64,000 bases of DNA from Sergeia podlipaevii (lineage: Eukaryota; Euglenozoa; Kinetoplastea; Trypanosomatida; Trypanosomatidae): NCBI GenBank assembly GCA_030849805.1, contig JASANZ010002219.1:1-64000 (forward strand), given 5' to 3'. This document shows, one piece after another, positions 18,060 through 27,364 of this stretch (position 1 is the first letter of the stretch; each line of letters starts with the position of its first letter). The notes under the pieces were generated by a model that worked only from the letters and a program-made list of their open reading frames with translations, was not told where the DNA came from and ran no database searches. A program made the position numbers and the translations under genes.

Positions 18060-18161
18060 TCATCGTCGGCAAAGAAAGAAGGATTGTAGAAGATAACCCT
18101 TGACTACTGCAGCATCCGCATGGAAACACACACAACCAACTTCTCCGTTCACGTACGCCAT
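18060..18161 (-). CDS. Candidate 33-codon gene behind a strong splice acceptor
   Basis: On the minus strand a C/T-rich tract ends in TTTCAG (AG at 18166-18167). Four bases after the AG stands an ATG opening a 33-codon frame beginning MAYVNGEVGCVCFHADAAVV and ending CRR before TGA. The same frame continues 20 codons to a TAA at 17997-17999. In another frame the last part reads FYNPSFFADDEILT, which is also protein-like, so an indel is possible. A GTATGT at 18251-18256 makes a 91-base intron-like interval to this AG. No family is recognised. It may be a tiny gene, an exon, or chance. Confidence 0.3.
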   Translation of the reverse strand: MAYVNGEVGCVCFHADAAVVKGYLLQSFFLCRR

Positions 18162-18417
18162 GTACCTGAAAGTGAAAGGAAAAGTAAAAATGTAAAATAA
18201 TGGCAATCTCATATTACGCACAAAGAAATCACAAATATGTGAAGAGAACGACATACCAGCAGCTATGACGAAGACGCCCACATTTCTCAAAGCGTCTGTT
18301 ACCAAAAAAAAAAAAAAAAAAGAAATGACCCAGTGCACAACAGAAAGGATACCAACTTATGACACGAACGCCACCGCTAGCATATGTGGAACAAGACTTC
18401 CCTGCAGAAATGTACAC
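18162..18417. other. Splice-signal-rich spacer upstream of the small frame
   Basis: Besides the acceptor at 18166, the minus strand has a run of about 17 T (18304-18320) followed by GGTAACAG near 18296, a second strong acceptor-like signal. The stretch begins right after the stop codon of the mitochondrial carrier. Confidence 0.4.
18166..18200 (-). promoter_or_regulatory. Strong acceptor-like signal before the 33-codon frame
   Basis: The minus strand reads TTTTACTTTTCCTTTCACTTTCAG, with the AG at 18166-18167 and an ATG four bases downstream. It fits either a spliced-leader acceptor or the 3' end of a cis-intron. Confidence 0.55.
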
Positions 18418-19281
18418 CTACACCGCCGAAAAGTGGCCCTTCGCCGTTTCGTACGTTGTCATCATGATAGCACCGGACGGTGCGGTGTAAAGAACACGGG
18501 GCACAACTCCAGCGAACATCGCCTTCGTACCCCCGTGTGACACAATGCGCTTTGCTACAGATACAAAATCGGAGCCCCGGCCTAGTTGGAGATGAGTTTT
18601 AATCATATCAAAGGGGAATGAAACAATAGAGGCGCTTCCGCCTGCGAGAAAGCCCGCCAGCATGTAGTCAGTTGTGTTTTCGAGCGCAGGGTCGCGCGGT
18701 CTCCCATTATTAAGGTACCCTAAAAACCCTTCATAGACAAGCCAGTATGTGGCAAAATGAGGTACGTTCATAACAATTGTGGTTGGCAGTGACACAAAGA
18801 AGGCTCGCGCACCTTCATTGCGCATGATATTTGACGCACATTGGAGAGAAGACGCAAAGCTCCTCTTGTTGTCCATTTGCATTCGTTGCTTAATGACATC
18901 AAATGGTGTGGATACGGCGTCGTGGGCCACAGTCGCGCAGCAGGCGGATACTGCAATACCAACGTTTGTATTTTCGCCAACAACGCGTTTTGTGGCTTCG
19001 TACACGCCAAAGTACGCAGCGTGCGCGGGGATTGCAGAAATAAGAACTGGAGCGCAGCCACGGTAAAGATGAGTAAGTCGCTCATTGCGCCAGATGTATT
19101 GAACTGTGTCCACAATGCGTGTCGAGCTGCCACTCTGCATCCGCGTCTTGATAGTATCAAATGGAAACATGACAAAGTGCTCAGCAAAGCCAGCTACCGC
19201 GCCAGCTGCCAGCTCTGAGGCCGAGAGACGAAACACCTCATTATTGCCCTCACGCACGGCATCGAGAGTAGCGTCTATCAT
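18418..19281 (-). CDS. Mitochondrial carrier, mitoferrin-like
   Basis: A 287-residue protein counted from the ATG at 19281; the open extension upstream is low-complexity 5' sequence. It has three mitochondrial-carrier repeats with signature motifs PFDTIKTRMQS, PFDVIKQRMQM and PFDMIKTHLQL, and six predicted membrane helices. The match is closest to the mitoferrin branch (first repeat HFVMFPFDTIKTRMQ and the AHAAYFGVYEATK region). Mitoferrins import iron into the mitochondrial matrix for heme and Fe-S cluster synthesis. Family membership is certain; the iron substrate is inferred from resemblance. The third signature has His in place of the usual Arg/Gly (KTHLQ). Confidence 0.88.
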   Translation of the reverse strand: MIDATLDAVREGNNEVFRLSASELAAGAVAGFAEHFVMFPFDTIKTRMQSGSSTRIVDTVQYIWRNERLTHLYRGCAPVLISAIPAHAAYFGVYEATKRVVGENTNVGIAVSACCATVAHDAVSTPFDVIKQRMQMDNKRSFASSLQCASNIMRNEGARAFFVSLPTTIVMNVPHFATYWLVYEGFLGYLNNGRPRDPALENTTDYMLAGFLAGGSASIVSFPFDMIKTHLQLGRGSDFVSVAKRIVSHGGTKAMFAGVVPRVLYTAPSGAIMMTTYETAKGHFSAV

Positions 19282-19442
19282 GATAATCTTCACGTGTGTT
19301 CTTTCTCTCGTCGAATTAATATTTTTATAAGCGTAACCAATATGCAATGTCAACGCTTCTTCTTTTTTAAAAAAAAAAATATAAAGGCAATAAAAGCGCT
19401 GATTTACGGCAAGAAGCGCGGCAGCAAACACCGCCCTGAAAG

Positions 19443-19614
19443 TTATGCGTCAAAGTAGGCCGCAAACTCTGGAGGAAAAGGTGGGTACGTCTCGGTGTGC
19501 CTCTGCGCGTACAAGGATATATATTTGCTTACCACTGTCTGAAATAGACGACACCTGAAAAGGATGTGAAAAAAAAAAGGAGATACAGAAAAAAAAAGTT
19601 GGCTTCATGCGCAT
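19443..19614 (-). pseudogene. Probable small membrane-protein gene with a homopolymer frameshift
   Basis: The minus strand shows a very strong pyrimidine tract ending TTTATCAG immediately before ATGCGCATGAAG (ATG at 19612-19614). The frame starts with a hydrophobic, Phe-rich segment across runs of nine and ten T. The protein-like C-terminus (VVSKYISLYAQ, then YPPFPPEFAAYFDA and TAA at 19443) lies in the next frame. Removing one T from the ten-T run would join the two into about 56 residues: a hydrophobic N-terminus plus a soluble tail, the shape of small respiratory-complex subunits. A homopolymer assembly error is the simplest explanation. The family is not recognised. Confidence 0.45.
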
Positions 19615-19652
19615 CTGATAAAATGAATGAAAGGAGGAGGAGGGGGGGGGGA
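19615..19652 (-). promoter_or_regulatory. Trans-splice acceptor abutting the small ORF
   Basis: On the minus strand a tract of C and T about 30 bases long ends in ATCAG, with AG at 19615-19616, directly followed by ATG. This is among the strongest acceptor-like signals in the window. Confidence 0.6.
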
Positions 19653-19900
19653 AGATATACTATCGTGCAGATGCTATCCTTGTAGTGGTGGTATTACTAA
19701 ATAGACAAATTTAATTTTTGAACTTCGTTTTGCCCCAAATTTACAATCTCAACTATACAGAAAAGAAAACAGAAGCCGGATGATAAACAATATTTATCAC
19801 ATTTGCTGCTTTCCCTCTTGGCTCGCCAAAACTCTTCGCCTCAAATATTGTGGTTCTCCGCCTATCTCAATCAGCGCGCCAAGACCACTCTCCATTCACT

Positions 19901-20500
19901 CTATGACCTGCTAGATATACCCATCTCGGCCAACAGTGAAACGAGTTTCCGGGAAGGAATAAAGCCCGACACACGGGAGCCCTCCTTCGTGTTAGAAGTA
20001 AGATGAAGGCCAACAACATGATCGCCAAAGAAGTCCATTACAGGAGCCCCACTGGAGCCTGTTGTTGACACCGTCCCTTTCACTGTGCAATTGTCTTCAT
20101 CACTCTCCACCACAACACCTGGAGATAGAATGGCCTCATGCGGGGGCTTTGGTGAAAGCCATACAGTAGCTACACGCGCATTAATTGGGGGAAGATAGCC
20201 TCGAAGCGGAGTGTACTGGCTAACAGTTCCACTAAGCCACATAACAAGAAGATCGTACGATGTATTTTTCGACGCATAGTCAACCCGCACCCACTGCGAG
20301 TCCTTGACAAGAACGCTAAAATCGCCTACATCATCCTGCTGTGTGTTGTAGTGATGACCAGCAGAAATGAGGATGTTATCAGCAATAGCGACACAGCTAC
20401 CCATAAATACATCCTTCCAGTAGAGGGCGTAAATGCTCTTCAGCAAACCAGGAGACGGCTGCGGTCTTCGGGGCCCCTCAAAATGCCCATGTTTTTGCAT
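19901..20500 (-). CDS. Trypsin-fold serine protease, single domain
   Basis: This 199-residue protein has a chymotrypsin/trypsin-type catalytic layout. LISAGHH carries the His (residue 49 or 50), SYDLLVMWLSG the Asp (D83) and TTGSSGAPVMD the Ser (S150, in the GxSG position). HVVGLHLTS follows as the usual strand behind the active site. Spacing matches compact trypsin-like peptidases. No signal peptide or extra domain is seen, so it is probably intracellular or targeted by a cryptic signal. Trypanosomatids have few such proteases. The start is supported by a T tract and GCAG 18-19 bases upstream of the ATG. The substrate is unknown. Confidence 0.78.
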   Translation of the reverse strand: MQKHGHFEGPRRPQPSPGLLKSIYALYWKDVFMGSCVAIADNILISAGHHYNTQQDDVGDFSVLVKDSQWVRVDYASKNTSYDLLVMWLSGTVSQYTPLRGYLPPINARVATVWLSPKPPHEAILSPGVVVESDEDNCTVKGTVSTTGSSGAPVMDFFGDHVVGLHLTSNTKEGSRVSGFIPSRKLVSLLAEMGISSRS

Positions 20501-21503
20501 TTCAACTTAAACTACTGTCTGCAAAAAAAAAAAAAAACTACTAAGCTCCTGCAAAACTGACTTGTCCTCGCTCTATGCTACTTTTGTATGTGTGTTTGAG
20601 TTGCTTTTGTGTGATTATATCTATAACTTGAAAGTGCTACAAAGCCACCCAAACGCTCCCGCAAAAGCATCGCCATAAAATGAAAATAAAAACAGTATGG
20701 AGCAATAACAAAAGTTTTCAAAGATTGTTTATGAAAAACAGAAAATGATACAGTTGTTCTATCAAACAAATCCTTTAACCAATGTAGCCTGCAGCAAGAA
20801 AAGAAAAAAAAACATGGAAGTACCATACACATAAAAGATCATTCATTTTCTATCACGCACATATGCGCCATACACATACTCTCACATTCTTTCTACGCCT
20901 GAGGGTGACATAAAAAAAAGAAAACGCACTGAAGGTCGTTGCTATATTGCACTCTCAAAACAATGAACTCAGTCTAGCACCAAACTGAGAAGCAAAATAA
21001 AACACCTCATATAAACGTTGCAACTGCTTCTGCTTTTGTTTTGATTTTTTATTTCTTCCTTTGCTAATAAACATATGCACGTACATGCGGTAGGGTGCAG
21101 AGCGCTATTCTTGTTTTTTTTGTGTGTCAGCAACCTGCTAGTTGGTCCAGCAATCCTTTCTCTCAATAGCACAAGGTGCTTTGTCTCTATTTGTTCCTTC
21201 GCCATTCTAAAGCGATGTCACATATCGCCCTCCATTGCTTTCGACTAGCATCTCTCCCCCACCATACTTCTCACATGATATCTTGCTTCACGAATGAAGA
21301 GGCACACCGTCACAGTGCTAGATGATGTAGTTCGTAGAGGGAAAAAAGCGGAGAAGCCACATTGCAAATCTAGACAAGCAAATGTATATAAAAGAAAAAG
21401 ACAAGCAGGAAGAAGTATGCACACCTCATCTACACGTCCAAAGAGGAAAAAGAGATTGTCGTTGAAAGACACAATACAAACGAAAAAAAGAGAAATAAAC
21501 ACA
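20501..21503. other. 1-kb spacer, nothing recognised
   Basis: A/T-rich. It contains the protease gene's acceptor at its left end; the remainder should be the 3' UTR of the TTC26 gene. No protein-like frame. Confidence 0.5.
20519..20536 (-). promoter_or_regulatory. Trans-splice acceptor of the protease gene
   Basis: On the minus strand an uninterrupted run of about 14 T is followed by GCAG (AG at 20519-20520), 18-19 bases before the ATG at 20500. Confidence 0.75.
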
Positions 21504-23207
21504 TCACAAACGGCGCTTCAGCTTTGCCTCCTTGGCCCATTCGCGCATCATCGTAACAATAGCTGTATACTGTTGTGCCACCTGCGGCTCCTCTGCGTGC
21601 TGTGCCACACTCGTATCCAACATCTTCATGACATCGTAAAGAGAATCCGCTGGTTCCTCGTTCGCAAACACTTGCTGGAATACACCAATACACGCTGCCT
21701 TCTTTCCCTCGATGTATTCCACCTCATTATCGAGGCGCTCCAGCACATCAAACGCCTTCGCCGCGTAAAAGAAGGCGCTGGTCCTGTAGCAGTCGTTGGC
21801 CATGAGACGCAGAATGCCAATGGACTCGCTCGTCTCCATCTTTAGATAAATATCCCACGCCTTCTTTGCGTGCTTGTTCATAACGTGGGAGCGGACAAGC
21901 CAGCTGGTGTAACTAAACTCTGCCTTGATTTTCTCTGAGCGAACGGCAACGAGCGACTCTTCAGCCTCTGCAAAGTTCCCTACTCCTGCGCAGGCAATAC
22001 CGTACAGGTAAAGAAATGTATCATCTTTAGGAAAGTACGTCTTGATGGACTTGAGATAAATAAGAACGTTCGGAAAGTCGCGAATGAGGAAGTAGTAAGA
22101 AGCCATGCACTGTCGACCAGGAATTGTATCGCACTCAGACTGAGCAGAGCCAACGAAGTGGAAATACTCGCGGCAAACCTTCAGATGATCCTGTGAGTCA
22201 AGCTGCTGGCCAATGTAAGCATTCACAATAGCCTTGAGAATATACTCCTGTGACGTCAGTGGCTCAAGATCCTTGATGAGCTCGTATGCCTCGGTAATCT
22301 GGTCGTGTCGCAGATGGTAAATGACAAGGTTCAACCGTGCCTCGGGAATGCCGACATCCAGCATTGGGGGCAGCACCTGCAGCGCGTCCTCTCCGTTGCG
22401 AAACACAACAAGGTTGTGCTTGACAATGTCTGTCTCGACGTTGTAGGTGGTGCGGTGCAAGTCAATGAGCACCTTCAGCTCCGTCTCAGCCGCTTGACCA
22501 TTGTACAAGCGATAGTGGTTACACGCCTTAAGATTGATAGCGATCGCGCTGTTGCTATATGTCTGTAGATACACATTAAGCACTTCCAAGCTAACCTCAT
22601 AATAGTCCATCTTGTAGTAACACATCGCGACGTACACGTTGAGTGCGAGATACTCGCGAGTTTGGAGCAGAATGCGCTTGTATACATCAATAGCTTCTTG
22701 GAAGTGGTTGCGGCTATACTGCGCTGCCGCAAGCGAGAGTTGATCTTCTATGATATTCTGCAACTTCTGATGGTACGCCATGAGTTTATCCTCATCGTGG
22801 CTCTTCTGCGCGAGGTGGAACATGAGCCTCGTCTGAAGGGAACAGCTGGGTCCACGCAGTGCACTCTCCTCAGCCTCCTTGTACATACCATTGGCAAAGT
22901 AGCAGCAGCCAAGATACACGTAGTTCATGGGGTCATTGTTGTCCTGTGCAAGAAGCTCCCTGTACACATCGATGGCCTTACCAACATCGTTCATATGGAA
23001 CGCACTGTAAGCCAACCAAGGGTTGATAGGCAGATCTCCCATGGTCTGCCCGGTGCTCTTGAAAAACTCAAGCATCGTGGTGGCCTTGGAGAAGTCCCGA
23101 GACTGCAAAGCCTCCTCCAACTGCTCAGACAGAGATAGGCGCTGTTGTGCCGCCCTTTGCTGTGGAGCCGCATTTTTGCGTACCACTCGCCCGCTGATCT
23201 TGATCAT
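21504..23207 (-). CDS. TTC26: Intraflagellar transport protein IFT56 (TTC26/DYF-13)
   Basis: A 567-residue TPR protein matching TTC26/IFT56 along its length, close to the family's usual size of about 550. Segments seen are [24 protein letters not shown] near the start, [42 protein letters not shown] and [20 protein letters not shown]. The conserved C-terminal half includes [19 protein letters not shown]. The protein is part of the IFT-B complex that moves cargo along the flagellum, and loss shortens or alters the flagellum in studied species. The start ATG at 23207 gives the normal family N-terminus. There is no sign of truncation. Confidence 0.92.
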   Translation of the reverse strand: MIKISGRVVRKNAAPQQRAAQQRLSLSEQLEEALQSRDFSKATTMLEFFKSTGQTMGDLPINPWLAYSAFHMNDVGKAIDVYRELLAQDNNDPMNYVYLGCCYFANGMYKEAEESALRGPSCSLQTRLMFHLAQKSHDEDKLMAYHQKLQNIIEDQLSLAAAQYSRNHFQEAIDVYKRILLQTREYLALNVYVAMCYYKMDYYEVSLEVLNVYLQTYSNSAIAINLKACNHYRLYNGQAAETELKVLIDLHRTTYNVETDIVKHNLVVFRNGEDALQVLPPMLDVGIPEARLNLVIYHLRHDQITEAYELIKDLEPLTSQEYILKAIVNAYIGQQLDSQDHLKVCREYFHFVGSAQSECDTIPGRQCMASYYFLIRDFPNVLIYLKSIKTYFPKDDTFLYLYGIACAGVGNFAEAEESLVAVRSEKIKAEFSYTSWLVRSHVMNKHAKKAWDIYLKMETSESIGILRLMANDCYRTSAFFYAAKAFDVLERLDNEVEYIEGKKAACIGVFQQVFANEEPADSLYDVMKMLDTSVAQHAEEPQVAQQYTAIVTMMREWAKEAKLKRRL

Positions 23208-23593
23208 TACTAAACGATTCTCAACAGTTGAGAGATGTAAAAATAAGGTGCACTAAAGGGTATTGTGAAATGCAATAACAGCACACCAAGAGCAAAAAAA
23301 AAAACTCTAGTCATTTCAAGCAACAAAAAAAAGGAAGCAAACAAAAGAAGCAGCATGAAAAGCAAAAAGATGGAGTAATAAAAGTGTATTAGCAGTTCGT
23401 CCGGATCTTACATATTTTTGTGCCTTGACTTTCTTTTTTCACACGTCAATTACCAATCAGCCAAAACAAAAAAAAACAGTATTCTTCCACACTCCAAGCA
23501 CCCCAATGAGCGATCCACGGAGAAAAAAAGTGTCATTATATCGAATGAGAGAAGAAAAAAAAAATCGCTAAAGGCGCTCACCTACGCATCACA
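23208..23593. other. Spacer, nothing recognised
   Basis: A/T-rich with A runs; 5' region of TTC26 and 3' UTR of the small membrane protein gene. Confidence 0.5.
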
Positions 23594-23809
23594 TCACTGA
23601 CTACCTTTACGAGCGAGGCCGTCTTTAATGCGTTCAGTTGTATAATCCTGCATTTGCCCACAGCAAAAGTACAGCACAAATGGGAAAAACATGAGACCAC
23701 AATATCGTCCCATCAGTTCATAGTCAAGAATCCTTCGCAACTCCATTCTCGCCTTCATCAGCTGCACGCGCGCCGCGATACGGCTTCGCAGCGCGCTCCA
23801 TAACTTCAT
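23594..23809 (-). CDS. Small single-pass membrane protein
   Basis: A 71-residue frame with a good ATG at 23809. It begins with a basic amphipathic stretch (KLWSALRSRIAARVQLMKARMELRR), followed by one hydrophobic segment (CGLMFFPFVLYFCCG, about residues 37-51) and a charged tail (DYTTERIKDGLARKG). This architecture is typical of small mitochondrial inner-membrane subunits, but no family is recognised. Its composition is protein-like and it lies on the coding strand between two well-supported genes. Confidence 0.55.
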   Translation of the reverse strand: MKLWSALRSRIAARVQLMKARMELRRILDYELMGRYCGLMFFPFVLYFCCGQMQDYTTERIKDGLARKGSQ

Positions 23810-24240
23810 ACTTATTTTTTAGTCACACGATGAGATTAGCTAGCCTTTATCTGTAGGCGTAAACAAAGAAGCATGCACTTGTATGATTGCCTTTTGTTGG
23901 TGTGGTTGTTTGAGGTTCAAAGGGAAGAGAATGAGTAGAAGAAAAAAATGATACAAATTTTCCAAGAGCACCACTGCATCCTGAGTGTTCGTCATACAGA
24001 AAGAAATCGTTGCTCTATAAAGAATAGTAGGCATCAGGTGTACTACAAGGAAGCTTAAAACCAATACAGTAGTTTTCTCTTGTGTTAAAATCTTTTAAAA
24101 AAAAAGGCACAATCTGTAGTAAAGGGAGAAGGAGAAAGGGCAAATATATATAAAGAAAATCTGTAAAGTATTGCCGCGATATTGACACCCTTCTTTTCTT
24201 TTCGCCTAATGAGCGCATTCTTAATATGTATTTTGCAGAC
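23810..24240. other. Spacer, nothing recognised
   Basis: A/T-rich sequence between the small membrane protein and the actin-like gene. A 74-codon hydrophobic frame here was judged to be chance. Confidence 0.5.
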
Positions 24241-25233
24241 CTAGCGTGCATCCACCAGCTTCAAATGAACGCACCGCTCTGGACCATCTTCCATGTAGTC
24301 AGTAATGTCAATACACATGTCCTTAAAGGAGCTCAGCTGCGAGAGAATAATTCCCCCGTCAACAGGCGCATGTGTGGCGTTCCGTACGTGCAGTTCACGC
24401 GGGGGGCTCATGAGCATACTGTGCAAGAGCGCATTGGCAAGCACACCACGCGCACCTGTGGTGTCCGCACCGCCTCCAAAGCACAACCACTTTGTTGCCG
24501 CCTCTGTACTTCGGAGTGCTGTCTTGCGAGCTAGATGGCTAAGAGCGTTAGGAACGCTGCAGGTGCTGGAGTAGAGGAGTTTCATACCTGCTCGTTGGAC
24601 TTGTTCTCGCGTAAGTGGCACGCGACAAATAGACCCGTCAGGAAGCGTAACCTCATCCGTAGATGGCATCACTGGCGAATCGCCCAAAGCGGAGAGTTGA
24701 GCCCTCATACTAGAAAGCGCACCAGCAGGAAAAACGACATCACCGCAAGCAGCCGCCAGCTCGTCTTCCACATGGCGGCACCCAGTTGAAACGCTGGTGG
24801 AGCAAAGGTCTGTGTATGGGAGATTCTGGTGAACAGAAGCAAGTCGTACGGACGAGTAGCCAACATCAACAGTAATGCCCGAAGTTTCGCCGCCTGCAAA
24901 CAGTGCACAACATGGTGCGTACCCCAGACACACCTGTTTAGCACCTAACTTCTCAAAACACAGGTGGAGTAGTCTCTCCTTCGTCCTCTTATGCGCGAGA
25001 GCATCTAGCAAGAGAAGAAACGTAACATCAGCTGTGACCACAGTCTCGCCTTCGCACACCTGCGACAGGGCGTGGGCCCAGCTTAGCTCGGAGCGCAGCA
25101 AAGGCACTGCGGACTGAGCCGGAAATGGTCGTTCCTTAACAATGGCTGCAGAACTTCCCTGACCGCCTTGTTTTCCTAATAGTGCATATTTTGTTGTGCT
25201 AAATCCATGGTCAATAATAAAAGTTGACTTCAT
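24241..25233 (-). CDS. Divergent actin-like protein
   Basis: A 330-residue protein from the ATG at 25233. The open upstream extension is not protein-like. It shows the actin-type ATPase core: phosphate-1 loop FIIDHGFSTTKYALLG at the N-terminus, phosphate-2 loop SGITVDVGYSSVRLASV near residue 120 and the adenosine-binding region KWLCFGGGADTTGARGVL near 255. It is about 45 residues shorter than conventional actin, and the DNase-loop region is replaced. It is best called an orphan actin-related protein. Membership in a defined ARP class (for example dynactin or nuclear ARPs) cannot be decided. The conserved Asp and Gly of both phosphate loops are present, so nucleotide binding is plausible. Confidence 0.75.
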   Translation of the reverse strand: MKSTFIIDHGFSTTKYALLGKQGGQGSSAAIVKERPFPAQSAVPLLRSELSWAHALSQVCEGETVVTADVTFLLLLDALAHKRTKERLLHLCFEKLGAKQVCLGYAPCCALFAGGETSGITVDVGYSSVRLASVHQNLPYTDLCSTSVSTGCRHVEDELAAACGDVVFPAGALSSMRAQLSALGDSPVMPSTDEVTLPDGSICRVPLTREQVQRAGMKLLYSSTCSVPNALSHLARKTALRSTEAATKWLCFGGGADTTGARGVLANALLHSMLMSPPRELHVRNATHAPVDGGIILSQLSSFKDMCIDITDYMEDGPERCVHLKLVDAR

Positions 25234-25632
25234 ATTTAGAAGAAAAGATTCCTCAGCGCCACAAAAACGAGAAAAAAAACGTTTCGGAGGGCTTTGTTCC
25301 CCTATTGCCTTTAGAATCTTTTTGTTTCGGTGTGTAATTATCATGCATAAAATGAAGAAAAAAAAACAATTTTCATTATAGTGAGAGGGACACAAATAGT
25401 GATGGCAGTACATATTGAACTCACCCTCTACTGCAATGTACAAAGAACTTCTCCACTTCAGTTTATCGCATGGTTGCCTTTTTTTCCTTTGCTTGCTCTA
25501 AAGAGTACATGAACGCAACGAACGAGCCTGTGTGCACAACAAAATCTCATAAAAAGTAGAAAACAAAGTTCTTTACTACAAATACAGCAAATAAAAAATA
25601 AAGCGTCATTGCACAGCCCAGATTTCGTTCCT
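25234..25632. other. Spacer, nothing recognised
   Basis: A/T-rich; 5' region of the actin-like gene and 3' UTR of the second START gene. Confidence 0.5.
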
Positions 25633-26721
25633 CTATGACGTGGCACGAATGCCTAATAAGATGTACTTAAGACGAACAACGTACTCGCGCGTTGTCGGGG
25701 CACGTCCCTCTCGTATAAAGGAGCGGTCTACAGTGTCTAGAGCGTCTTGCATGATAGAACGATACTTCTGTATGTACGCCGGATCCTGAGAAAGCATGGG
25801 GCCAGCAGGGGCTAGAGATACAGTCGGGCTCACGCCTCCAATCATAGGCCTTGGAGACGCCCCTGGCGTTCCTTCATTTAACTTTGATATCTCCTTGGCA
25901 TCACGTACGGTGTTGTCTTCTGCCACTGCCGCGTTCGTTTCCTTCTCCTTCTCCAGTGCCAGTCGCTCATCCTCTGGATTGAGATACTTGCTCTCCCACG
26001 ATATCTTTGGTGTTCTCCATGAGAATACATGGCCCTTTGGATATGTCTCTGATACAAACTGGGGGTAGAGCTCTGAATACTTTTCGCATTTACCAAGAAT
26101 AATTTTAGATCCCTTCTTCATAGCAAAGTTGATGACGGCGTGAGGAATAGAACCGCAAGGATCACTATGCGTCACATACGTGAGCAGCGTCCCTCCGCTC
26201 TCGTGCGGCTGCATGTAATACCCGGTAAGAATAGACCTCGCACGCACAAAGTCCTTCTTCACAGGGCACGTGCTATGCGGCTCGGAATGATTAAAAATGA
26301 CGTACTCGCCGTTAGTGAACTCCATCCATGAGCGCAGATTGCAAAAGTCGCGGTTGGCAAGAGGCCACGGAAATTTAGCGGAGTAATAGCCAATGTCATT
26401 GTGCGAATCCAGTTGCACAATGTTGAAGCCCTCGATCATGTTTTCATCCCACGTTGCGCGGTATCGTGCATCCTGTAACTGATCATATAGTACTAAAGGC
26501 GGAACGTTTTTCATGATGCACCGCGCTCTGATAATATTAAGTTTCGTTGAGTCATCACCCGGCGGCTTGGACTGCACAGTAATCTTCTCATCTGTGTAAT
26601 GGGTAGTCCACTCTGGACCTTCAGAGAACACTAGTTCTTTAAACCTTCGAAAGTCAGGGAGTGTCATTACACGATACTTCATGCCCCCGGACTCAATGTG
26701 AATGTCTCTTGGTTGCGGCAT
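25633..26721 (-). CDS. START-domain protein (STARD10/PCTP-like)
   Basis: A 362-residue protein. Residues about 20-225 form a START domain, with RARCIMKNVPPLVLYDQLQD, RYRATWDENMIEGF (conserved W-D), YYSAKFPWPLANRDFC and PHAVINFAMKKGS near the C-terminal helix. This order matches the phosphatidylcholine-transfer/STARD10 branch. The C-terminal 130 residues are a Pro/Gly/Ser linker and a helical tail ending GRAPTTREYVVRLKYILLG. The protein would bind and move a phospholipid between membranes. Ligand and location are unknown. No membrane segment or signal is seen. Confidence 0.88.
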   Translation of the reverse strand: MPQPRDIHIESGGMKYRVMTLPDFRRFKELVFSEGPEWTTHYTDEKITVQSKPPGDDSTKLNIIRARCIMKNVPPLVLYDQLQDARYRATWDENMIEGFNIVQLDSHNDIGYYSAKFPWPLANRDFCNLRSWMEFTNGEYVIFNHSEPHSTCPVKKDFVRARSILTGYYMQPHESGGTLLTYVTHSDPCGSIPHAVINFAMKKGSKIILGKCEKYSELYPQFVSETYPKGHVFSWRTPKISWESKYLNPEDERLALEKEKETNAAVAEDNTVRDAKEISKLNEGTPGASPRPMIGGVSPTVSLAPAGPMLSQDPAYIQKYRSIMQDALDTVDRSFIREGRAPTTREYVVRLKYILLGIRATS

Positions 26722-27364
26722 CTTTCCTTATTGTTTGTGTGTGTGTGCTTTAATTTGAAACCAATTAAGCTGATAAATAATGAACTATGTTGTGTGCAGA
26801 AAATCAGAGTATGCAGCTCCGGTGCCAGACTATCCAACTAACACTCAAAAAAGAAAAAGTACAGAAAAGAAAAGAAAAGTAGAGATGTTCACACCGACAC
26901 ACTTTATAATAGCCTATCCATAAATTCACAATCTCACGCATAAAACTGGTCGCATGAAAATTGTATTTTTTTTTTTTAAAAAAAGTAACATTGTCATTCA
27001 ATCCGATTCCTTTTGCTGAGTTATACTTACGATAACTGTATCGCCATGAATATACATTCTTGTAGATCTGTCTCTTGCAGTATAACGCAAAAGTGCCGTT
27101 TCATGTCCTTATTGCACCTGAACGCACCAGTACGTGTCGCACATAATTATCGTCACGAAAGCAGCCACGTCAACAACAGCGAAAAAAAATATGTTTTTTT
27201 AAGAAGAAGAAGAAGATAAAGCAGTGATAGTGCGCGCATTTTTAAGCGCAAAAAAAAAGTGAATATAAGTGATTGACAGAGTCGATGTGTGAACATTAAG
27301 TGATGTTTCGCAGCATTTTTCAGTCGCACTCGCTATATATGTGAGATGCACAGGAAATGACCAT
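26722..27364. other. Spacer, nothing recognised
   Basis: A/T-rich with a GT dinucleotide run near 26735-26747 and a long T run at 26967-26977. No gene is seen. Confidence 0.5.

Larger units (their letters stand above)
19282..19900. other. Spacer carrying a broken small locus
   Basis: Apart from the 19443-19614 locus, described separately, this is the 5' region of the carrier gene and the 3' UTR of the protease gene. It includes a pure G/C run on the two strands near 19640-19651. Confidence 0.4.

Noticed and set aside
21294..21845. 183-codon plus-strand frame
   Set aside because: Half antisense of TTC26, half spacer; no domain.
23840..24064. 74-codon minus-strand hydrophobic frame
   Set aside because: Lies in A/T-rich spacer, no pattern beyond Leu/Phe from T tracts; kept out though not fully excluded.
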